From JAWLCQ01 sp041687095 (GTDB lineage Bacteria > Planctomycetota > Phycisphaerae > SM23-33): a stretch of DNA of 21,759 nucleotides. Below are positions 15,350 to 21,759 of this stretch, piece by piece (within the stretch, counting starts at the first letter, position 1; each line of letters begins with the position of its first letter). The stretch lies in the NCBI GenBank assembly GCA_041687095.1, contig JAWLCQ010000071.1, forward strand, positions 1 to 21,759, given 5' to 3'. A model generated the notes under the pieces. That model did no database searches. It was not told the origin of the DNA and worked only from the letters and a program-made list of their open reading frames with translations. The translations under genes and the position numbers were made by a program.

Positions 15350-18300
15350 CGACCAACGCGATCCCCATGAACGAGAGCGTCCCGGCGTCCATCGTCGCCA
15401 CGCTCCGCCGCCTCGTCCGCCGCGCGCGGGCGGTCATCGTCCTCCGCGGCCTCGCCGCCACCGCCGGGGTCTTCCTGGGGACCATCCTGCTGGTGATGGC
15501 CGTCGATGCCTCCACGATCCTCCCCGACTGGACCCGCTGGGCGATGACGCTCTCCTCGCTGGCGGTGACGGTGCTGACGGGGATCCTGTTCCTCCTCCGC
15601 CCGCTGGTGCGGAGCTTCACGCTCGCCGGGGTCGCCCGCGCGCTGGAGTCCCGCCACCCCGAGCTGCACGAGCGGATCAGCTCGGCCGTCGAACTGCTCA
15701 GCAGCCCCGACGGGCCCGACCTGCGGGGCTCCGACGCCCTCATCGCCGCCCTCGCCGCCGAGGCCACCCGCGACGCCGCCGCCGTCCAGGTCCGCCGCGA
15801 GATCTCCTGGCGGACGGTGCGCCCGTACCTCGTGCCCCCGGGGGTGTTCGTGGCCGTTCTCGCCGGGCTCTTCGCCGTCCGCCCCGCCGAAACCGCCAAG
15901 CTCCTCCAGCGCGCGGTCGCCCCCTACCTCAACCTCGCCAACGTCCAGGCGGGCGACATCCGCCTCCGCCCGGGCAGCGTGGTCCTCACGGCGGGGGAGC
16001 GGCTGACCGTCGAGATCGAGGTCGCCAACACCAAGGTCTCCTCCGCCCGCCTCCTCCGCCGAGGGGGGGCCGAGGGCGAGGCGGCCGTGCCGATGACGCC
16101 CCTTCCCGCGCAGGACCCGGCGATGCGGCGGTTCGCCTTCACCACCGCTCCGCTGGAGGCGGGCTTCCGCTACCGCGTCCACGCGGGCGACGGGCTCACG
16201 GAGTGGTACGACGTCGTCGTCGTCGCCCGCCCCGTGGTGGAGCGGACGGACGTGCTCTACGAGTTCCCCGCCTACACCCGCAAGGCCGCCCAGGCGATGA
16301 GCGACTGCACCGGGGACGTCCATGCCGTCACCGGCACGCACGCCACGCTGACGGTGTCGCTCAACACGCCCGTCGACGCCGCCGAGATGCTCGTCGAGGG
16401 CAAGGCCTTCGCCACCGGGGAGGTGCTCGGGGCGGGCAGCGGGACGATCGAGGTCCCGCGCTGCATCTTCCGCTTCGACCTGCCCGACAAGCTCCGCGGG
16501 AGCTACCGGCTGCGGCTGACCAAGCGCGAGCGCGGGCAGGACGTCTCGGTCCTCACGGAACCGCGGCGGATCGAGTCCGCCCCCGACGACGCCCCGCTCG
16601 CCCGCATCACCGCCCCGCAGGCGGTGCAGATGCGCGTCCGCCCCAACGACCGCATCCCCATCGCCTACGCCGCCAGCGACCCCTTCGGGCTCACGGGCCT
16701 CTCCCTCCGCCTCGCCGTCGACGGCCGCGACCTGCCGCCCATCGACCTGCCGCTGTCCGACGATCCCAACTCCGCCAACCTCGTCGCCGCCGGGCACACC
16801 GTGCTGGACCTCCGCTCGCTGGACCTGAAGAACGCCCGCTCCGTCACGTTCCAGTTGCGGGCGGTGGACTCGCTCCCGCCCCAGCGCGGGGGCCCGCAGG
16901 TGGGGTTCTCGCGGCTGTTCACGCTGGGGCTCGACTCCGCCGCCGAGTCCGTCACCCGCCAGTTCGTCCTCGCCGAGGAACTCGTCCTGCGCGACACGCT
17001 GCAGGCGGTGCTCAAGGAGCTGCAGGCGGCGAAGGAGCAGTCCGCTCCCCTGCGCAAGGCGCTGCAGACGCTGCTGACGGGCCTGCAGGAGGAGGCCAAG
17101 GCCCGCAAGGCCGACCCCGACGCCTACCTCGCCTCCCACCCCGCCGGACCGCTCAGCGAGAGCAACACCGCCCGCATCGCCGCCCTGCACACGCACCTGA
17201 CGGCCGGGGAGCGGCAGCTCGCCGCCGCCATCGATCGCCTCGGGGGCGGGACGTACAGCGGGGTGGTGACGCAGCTCCGCAAGCTCAGCGACGAGCACAT
17301 CGTCCGCGCCGATACCGTCGCCTCCCAGATCCCCCTCACCGACGCCGTCCGCCTCCGCGCCGACCTCGCCGACGAGACCGACTTCCAGATCGACCGGGCG
17401 ATCGGGATCGTCTCGGAGATGCTCAAGCAACTCAGCGACCTGTCGGAACTCGTCAGGAAGGCCCAGACCTTCGAGGAACTCGCGGCCGAGCAGGCGCGGC
17501 TGACGGAGGCGCTGGCGGCGATGCAGAATCCCCCCCCCCCCCCCCCCCCGCAGGATCCCGCCTCGCAGCCCGCCTCCGCACCCGCGGGAGCGGCCGCGGG
17601 TCCGCAGGACCCCGCCCCGGCCCAAGAGGCCGTGAACCCCGAGGAGTGGCAGCAGCGCCAGTCCGACGTCGCCAAGCAGTTGGGCGAGATGATCCGCCAG
17701 ACCCCGCAGGCGTTCCGCGAGCAGTTGGGGACCGAGCGCGAGCGGGCCCGCGACCTGCTCGCCGAGGCCCGCCAACTCGCCCAGCGTCAATCCCAACTCG
17801 CCGACGTCACCCAGCGCGTCACGCCCATCACCGCGAGCGACAAGCAGCTCCGCCAACTCGCCGAAGAGCAGTCCGCCCTCGCCCAACGCGCCCGCACCGA
17901 ACTGCCCACCACCCAGCCCGCCGACACCATGACCGCCGCCGCCGACGCCCTCCGCACCGAGCGGACCGCCCAGGCGCTGGAGCAGCAGTCCCACGCCGCC
18001 GACTCCGTCGCCCGCCTCGCCGAGCACCAGCGGTTCGAGCGGGAAGCCTACCGCCTCTCCCGCGAGGCCCAGTCCCTCGCGGAACGCCAGGAGGCCCTCA
18101 CCGCCCAGGTCACCGCCCGCCGCGACGAGCACGCCGCCGCCCAGCAGGCCGCCCAGGACGCCGCCGCCTCCTCCGCCGCCGCCCGCAAGTCCGCCCAAGA
18201 CGCCGAGTACCGCCTCACCGGGGAACTCCAGAAGCTCCAACGCCAGCAGCAGCAGGTCCTCCAGCAGGCCCAGAAATTCGAAGGCGAACTCCAGCGGAAC

Positions 18301-21300
18301 CCGCTCACCACCCGCGCCAAGAACGTCAAGCCCTCGCAGTCCATGGCCGCCGCCGCCCAGAACATGACGGCCCAGAACCTCCCCCAGGCGGTCAACCACG
18401 CCAAGGCAGCGATGCAGCACGCCGACAACCTCGCCCGCCAAGCCGCCGAGGACGACAAGCAGGCGCAGCAGACGGCCGCCCTGGAGCGGACCGTCGACGC
18501 CGCCGACAAGCAACTCGCCGCCGCCCGCACCGCCCAGCAATCCGCCGAGTCCGCCGCCCGCACCGCCGCCGACACCGCCCGCACCGCCGCCACCGCCGCC
18601 CAGAAGGCCCAGCAAGCCGCCACCGAAACCGCCGCCCGCGCCGCCGCAGCACAAGCCGCCGCCCAGGACGCCGCCGCAAAACAAGCCCCCGACGCCGAGG
18701 ACAAGCAGAAGCAGGCCCAAGCCCTCCAGAAGGAGGCCGACGCCGCCCGCGCCGCCGCCGAAAAGGCCCAGCAAGCCTCCGCCGCCGCCGCCCGCACCGC
18801 CCAGGAAAAGAAGGCCGCCGCCGACCAGGCCGCCCAGGCCGCCCACTCCGCCGTCAAACCCCGCGACGACGCCCGCAAGCAGCTCGACGAACACCGCAAG
18901 CACGCCGCCGCCGCCGCCCGCCTCGCCGCCGAGTCCGCCAAGCTCCGCGACGCCCAGAAAGCCCTCACCGAACGCGCCGCCGCCCTCCACGACGGAGCGG
19001 CCCGGGAGATCGCCCAGAACAACTCCGCCGCCCAGAAGGCCGATCAAACCCGCCAGCAGGCCGAGTCCCGCGCCGCCTCCGCCAAGCAGCAGCTCGCCCA
19101 ACTCGCCCCCCAGCAGCAGCAGCTCGCCCAGCAGGCCGGCAAGCTCGCGGAATCCGCCGCCCCCGCCTCGCCCGCGGCCAAGCAGGCCCTCAAGCAGCAC
19201 GACCCGACCATGCCCATGGAGCAGGCGCAGGCGGCGATGGGCAAGCAGGACCCCGAGCCCGCCGCCCGCTTCGCCGCCGCCGCCGCCGAAACCGCCCGCC
19301 AACTCGCCGACGCCCTCCGCCAGCAGGACGCCGCCGCCTCCCCCTCCGCCCTCCACGCCGCCGAGCAGGCCGCCGCCGCCCGCCAACTCCAGGAGGCCCT
19401 CGACAAGCTCCACGCCGCCCAGCAGGCCCGCCAAGCCGCCTCCGCCGCCCGCAAGACCGCCAACGCCGAGAAGAACGAGTCCGCCGCCGCCGCCGCCCAG
19501 TCCGACCCCGCCGCTCGCGAACTCGTCGAAAAGGCCAACGCCGAGGCCGCCCACGCCCAACGGGCCGCCGATGACGCGGAGAAAGCCGCCGCCGCCGCCG
19601 AAGAGGCCGCCACCGACGCCCTGCAGGCCGCCGCCGAATCCGCCACCCGCGCCGCCGAATCCGCTGCCACGGCCCTCCCCGACGACAAGGACCGCGCCCA
19701 GACCGAAACCCGCAACGCCGCCCACTCCGCCGCCAACGCCCTCCAGCAGTTGCGTGAATCCGCCGCCCAGCAGCGATCCGCCGAGCAGTCCGCTCGCACC
19801 GCCGCCGAGAAATCCGCCGCCGCCGAATCCGCCGCCCAGCAGGCCCAGCAGCAGTCCGCCGCCGCCGAATCCGCCGCCCACGCCGCCGCCGCCCAGGCCA
19901 AGACCGACGCGGCCGCCAAGGCCCCCAACGCCCCCGCCTCCCAGCAATCCGCCGAGCAGGCCCGGCAGAAGGCCCAGCAGGCCCAGTCCGCCGCCCAGCA
20001 GGCCAAATCCGCCGCCCAGGACGCCCAGAAGGCCGCCCAGCAGGCGGGCAAGCAGACCCAGGACGCCGCCCGCGCCGTCGATCAGGCCCGCAAGAAGGCC
20101 CACGACGCCATGCAGCACGCCCTCAAACTCGCCGAGCAACTCGCCGCCGCCGAGCACGCCGCACGCTCCCAGGCCCAGCAGAAGGCCCAGCAACTCGCCG
20201 ATCAGCAGAAGCAGCTCCGCGACCGCACCGCAGAGGTCGCGAAAAACCGCGAGCAGCTCGCCGCCCGCATCGCCGCCGAGCAACTGGGCAAGCTCCGCGA
20301 GGAGCAGAAACGCCTCGGGGAGGAGGTGGCGGCCATGAGCGACCGCGTCAAGCGCGACGCCCCCCAGCCCGACCGCATCGATACCCACGCGGCGAGGGCG
20401 GCGATGGAGGCGGCGATGCAGTTGGAGACCGGCCAGCCCGCCCCCGCCGCCGCCAAGGCCGCCCAGGCGGCGAAGCAACTCCAGGACCTCGCCGACCGCC
20501 TCGACCCCCCGACCCATGCGGACGGGGTCCAGGCGGGCGAGGGAGAGGGCGGTGCGAGCGGTTCGGACGCGCCCGCCTCCCCGCAGGGCGAGGGGCAGGG
20601 CGAGTCGGGATCGCCCCCGGCGGGGCAGAAGGAGCCCGGGGCCCCGAACTCCCAGGAGCCCGCCCAAGCGGCCGATCACGCGGCGCAGGGCGGGGCGGAA
20701 CCGGGCAAGGAGCCCCCCGGCGGGCAGGCGCCGGGCAGCCCCGCGCAGAGCGGGCAGGCCTCCCCGACGGCCCAGGGCCAGGCGAATGCGTCCCCCAGCG
20801 ATCCGCCCGCGCAGGGAAGCGCCGCTCCAGGCGGGGCGGGTTCGCCTTCGGAGTCCGTTCGCGTCGAGGGCTCGACCCAGCAGGAGCCCGACCAGGTCGC
20901 CCGTGACCTGCCCACGGCCAACGAGGCCCTGGAACGCCGCAAGCTCGGCCGGGAGGTCGCCGACCTCGCCGCCCGCCAATCCGCCGTCGCCGCCGCGCTG
21001 GAGGCCCTGGCGAAGAACCATCCCGAGGACCTCGTCCCCCCCCAGCAGCAGCACCTCACCCGCGGGACGGGACGGCTGCAGGACGGGATCGAACTCCTCC
21101 GCCGCCACGCCGACGACCTCGTCCCCGACCCCGCCGCCCGCAAGGAGGTCGCCGCCGCCGCCGCCCACCTCGAGCAGGCCGCCGCCGCCCAAGCCCAGGC
21201 CCTGGCGGCGATGGCGGCGTCCAACCCCGCCGAGTCCGAGCAGAAGCAGCGGTCGGCCGTCGGGGCGATCAACGCGGCCGGCGATGCGCTGGAGCGGCTG

Positions 21301-21759
21301 GCGACGCGGCTGAGCGAACTGGCGGGGGCGTCCTCGCCCCTCGAGGAACCCGAGGAGGCCGACGGGCACCTCGCCGACGCCTTCGAGGCCGCCGACCAGG
21401 CCGCCCAGTCCATGGAGATCCCCGACGCGCAGAAGGCGCAGGAACTGCTCAACCAACTCATGGCCGGTGCGGCGTCGCAGGCCCAGCAGATGGGCCTCGC
21501 CCCCGGAGCCCCCATGGGGCGGATGAGCATGGCCAACGGGCCGCACAGCCCGGCCCAGGCGGCCGTGGGCGGGGGGATCGGCATGGTCGCCGTCGACCTC
21601 ACCCCCGCCGAACTGCAGAAGCTCGGGCTCGGGCCCGCGTCCGGGGGCCGGCGCCCCCGGGGGCCCGGCGCCCACGGGGGCCCGGCGCCCCCGGTGGCCC
21701 GGCGCCCACGGTGGCCCGGCGCCCACGGCGGCCCGGCGCCCACGGCCCGGCGCCCACGG
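15346..21759 (+). CDS. Giant membrane-anchored coiled-coil protein, partial (at least 2138 aa, DUF4175-like N terminus)
   Basis: The frame opens at ATG 15346, overlapping the previous stop by ATGA. It stays open for exactly 2138 codons to the window edge; I read it codon by codon in large part and found no stop. Two hydrophobic helices lie at about 31-53 and 64-86 and a third at about 161-178. The VARALESRHPELHERISSAV segment (96-115) resembles DUF4175-type proteins found beside VWA/MoxR genes. Residues 200-550 are beta-rich, possibly Ig-like (RIPIAYAASDPFGLTGLSLR). From about 545 the chain is helical, with a seven-proline break at 729-735. An extreme Ala/Gln/Lys/Glu-rich coiled coil then runs to about 1718, followed by a Gly/Ser/Pro/Gln linker (1719-1842) and a second helical part to about 2040. 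The end runs into a 17-bp repeat. The role is presumably structural at the envelope; the function is unknown. Confidence 0.85.
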   Translation, partial: MTTNAIPMNESVPASIVATLRRLVRRARAVIVLRGLAATAGVFLGTILLVMAVDASTILPDWTRWAMTLSSLAVTVLTGILFLLRPLVRSFTLAGVARALESRHPELHERISSAVELLSSPDGPDLRGSDALIAALAAEATRDAAAVQVRREISWRTVRPYLVPPGVFVAVLAGLFAVRPAETAKLLQRAVAPYLNLANVQAGDIRLRPGSVVLTAGERLTVEIEVANTKVSSARLLRRGGAEGEAAVPMTPLPAQDPAMRRFAFTTAPLEAGFRYRVHAGDGLTEWYDVVVVARPVVERTDVLYEFPAYTRKAAQAMSDCTGDVHAVTGTHATLTVSLNTPVDAAEMLVEGKAFATGEVLGAGSGTIEVPRCIFRFDLPDKLRGSYRLRLTKRERGQDVSVLTEPRRIESAPDDAPLARITAPQAVQMRVRPNDRIPIAYAASDPFGLTGLSLRLAVDGRDLPPIDLPLSDDPNSANLVAAGHTVLDLRSLDLKNARSVTFQLRAVDSLPPQRGGPQVGFSRLFTLGLDSAAESVTRQFVLAEELVLRDTLQAVLKELQAAKEQSAPLRKALQTLLTGLQEEAKARKADPDAYLASHPAGPLSESNTARIAALHTHLTAGERQLAAAIDRLGGGTYSGVVTQLRKLSDEHIVRADTVASQIPLTDAVRLRADLADETDFQIDRAIGIVSEMLKQLSDLSELVRKAQTFEELAAEQARLTEALAAMQNPPPPPPPQDPASQPASAPAGAAAGPQDPAPAQEAVNPEEWQQRQSDVAKQLGEMIRQTPQAFREQLGTERERARDLLAEARQLAQRQSQLADVTQRVTPITASDKQLRQLAEEQSALAQRARTELPTTQPADTMTAAADALRTERTAQALEQQSHAADSVARLAEHQRFEREAYRLSREAQSLAERQEALTAQVTARRDEHAAAQQAAQDAAASSAAARKSAQDAEYRLTGELQKLQRQQQQVLQQAQKFEGELQRNPLTTRAKNVKPSQSMAAAAQNMTAQNLPQAVNHAKAAMQHADNLARQAAEDDKQAQQTAALERTVDAADKQLAAARTAQQSAESAARTAADTARTAATAAQKAQQAATETAARAAAAQAAAQDAAAKQAPDAEDKQKQAQALQKEADAARAAAEKAQQASAAAARTAQEKKAAADQAAQAAHSAVKPRDDARKQLDEHRKHAAAAARLAAESAKLRDAQKALTERAAALHDGAAREIAQNNSAAQKADQTRQQAESRAASAKQQLAQLAPQQQQLAQQAGKLAESAAPASPAAKQALKQHDPTMPMEQAQAAMGKQDPEPAARFAAAAAETARQLADALRQQDAAASPSALHAAEQAAAARQLQEALDKLHAAQQARQAASAARKTANAEKNESAAAAAQSDPAARELVEKANAEAAHAQRAADDAEKAAAAAEEAATDALQAAAESATRAAESAATALPDDKDRAQTETRNAAHSAANALQQLRESAAQQRSAEQSARTAAEKSAAAESAAQQAQQQSAAAESAAHAAAAQAKTDAAAKAPNAPASQQSAEQARQKAQQAQSAAQQAKSAAQDAQKAAQQAGKQTQDAARAVDQARKKAHDAMQHALKLAEQLAAAEHAARSQAQQKAQQLADQQKQLRDRTAEVAKNREQLAARIAAEQLGKLREEQKRLGEEVAAMSDRVKRDAPQPDRIDTHAARAAMEAAMQLETGQPAPAAAKAAQAAKQLQDLADRLDPPTHADGVQAGEGEGGASGSDAPASPQGEGQGESGSPPAGQKEPGAPNSQEPAQAADHAAQGGAEPGKEPPGGQAPGSPAQSGQASPTAQGQANASPSDPPAQGSAAPGGAGSPSESVRVEGSTQQEPDQVARDLPTANEALERRKLGREVADLAARQSAVAAALEALAKNHPEDLVPPQQQHLTRGTGRLQDGIELLRRHADDLVPDPAARKEVAAAAAHLEQAAAAQAQALAAMAASNPAESEQKQRSAVGAINAAGDALERLATRLSELAGASSPLEEPEEADGHLADAFEAADQAAQSMEIPDAQKAQELLNQLMAGAASQAQQMGLAPGAPMGRMSMANGPHSPAQAAVGGGIGMVAVDLTPAELQKLGLGPASGGRRPRGPGAHGGPAPPVARRPRWPGAHGGPAPTARRPR
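17530..17549 (+). repeat. 20-base poly-C homopolymer inside the giant gene
   Basis: Twenty consecutive C bases encode, with the following CCG, seven prolines at residues 729-735. Tracts of this length slip readily during replication and sequencing. A change of one or two bases shifts into frames that also stay open for a long way because of the high GC content. Confidence 0.95.
21648..21759 (+). repeat. 17-bp GGCCCGGCGCCCACGG-type tandem array at the window end
   Basis: The core CCCGGCGCCC starts at 21664, 21681, 21698, 21715, 21732 and 21746, so the spacing is 17, 17, 17, 17 and 14. A degenerate copy precedes at about 21648 (GCCGGCGCCCCCGG). Seventeen is not a multiple of three, so successive units are read in rotating frames (GPGAHGGPAP, then PVARRPRWPG). 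No unit contains a stop in any frame. The array continues to the last base, so its size and the true C terminus are unknown. Confidence 0.9.

Noticed and set aside
16203..19574. Plus-strand 1123-codon frame inside the giant gene
   Set aside because: Almost only Arg, Pro, Gly and Ala in the wrong frame; it exists because GC-rich codons rarely create stops. It matters only as the frame entered after a slip at the poly-C run.
14974..21726. A 2250-codon open frame on the minus strand, Gly/Leu-rich
   Set aside because: It is the antisense of the Ala-rich coiled-coil gene: GCC codons read as GGC in reverse. It has poly-Gly stretches and no domain. The plus-strand frame has operon coupling, membrane helices and coherent domains.
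21648..21759. CRISPR array
   Set aside because: The 17-bp units are contiguous with no spacers; it is a simple tandem repeat.

Overview
The window is about 70% GC. Its gene set and order (MoxR ATPase, xylose-isomerase-like TIM barrel, DUF58 protein, two large membrane von Willebrand A (VWA) proteins, giant coiled-coil membrane protein) point to a member of the Planctomycetota, probably an environmental or uncultured genome. This is an inference from gene content and familiar protein families; no search was run.

Layout. (1) 1-940: two copies of an 18-bp repeat that look like the edge of an insertion sequence, then a conserved hypothetical gene. (2) 941-2380: a 1.4-kb stretch with no credible gene. 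It holds palindromes, direct-repeat modules and a MITE/REP-like nested inverted repeat, then an AT-rich stretch. (3) 2381-3538: a membrane-anchored TPR protein. (4) 5449-3610 on the minus strand: a two-gene module of a 100-aa Cys/His-containing protein and a 510-aa ImmA/IrrE-type metallopeptidase, 4 bp apart, reminiscent of toxin-antitoxin or protease-regulator pairs. (5) 5705 to the window end on the plus strand: a long operon-like cluster of moxR, sugar isomerase/epimerase-like gene, DUF58 gene, [inserted four-helix-bundle gene flanked by inverted repeats], BatA-like VWA protein, second VWA/GATase-like membrane protein, and a giant coiled-coil protein of at least 2138 residues that runs off the window.

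In families of this type a MoxR AAA+ ATPase is thought to act as a chaperone on VWA/MIDAS proteins. DUF58 is the cytosolic VWA partner and the BatA-like proteins are membrane-anchored partners. The last three genes overlap by ATGA (11966-11969 and 15346-15349), so the two VWA proteins and the giant protein are probably translationally coupled and work together at the cell envelope.

The most unusual items are: the four-helix-bundle (23S rRNA intervening-sequence protein family) gene inserted in the operon between complementary TAGGGA-type tracts, where the repeat itself supplies the DUF58 stop codon; the giant open reading frame with a 20-base poly-C run and a 17-bp tandem array at its visible end; and the small-protein/ImmA pair.
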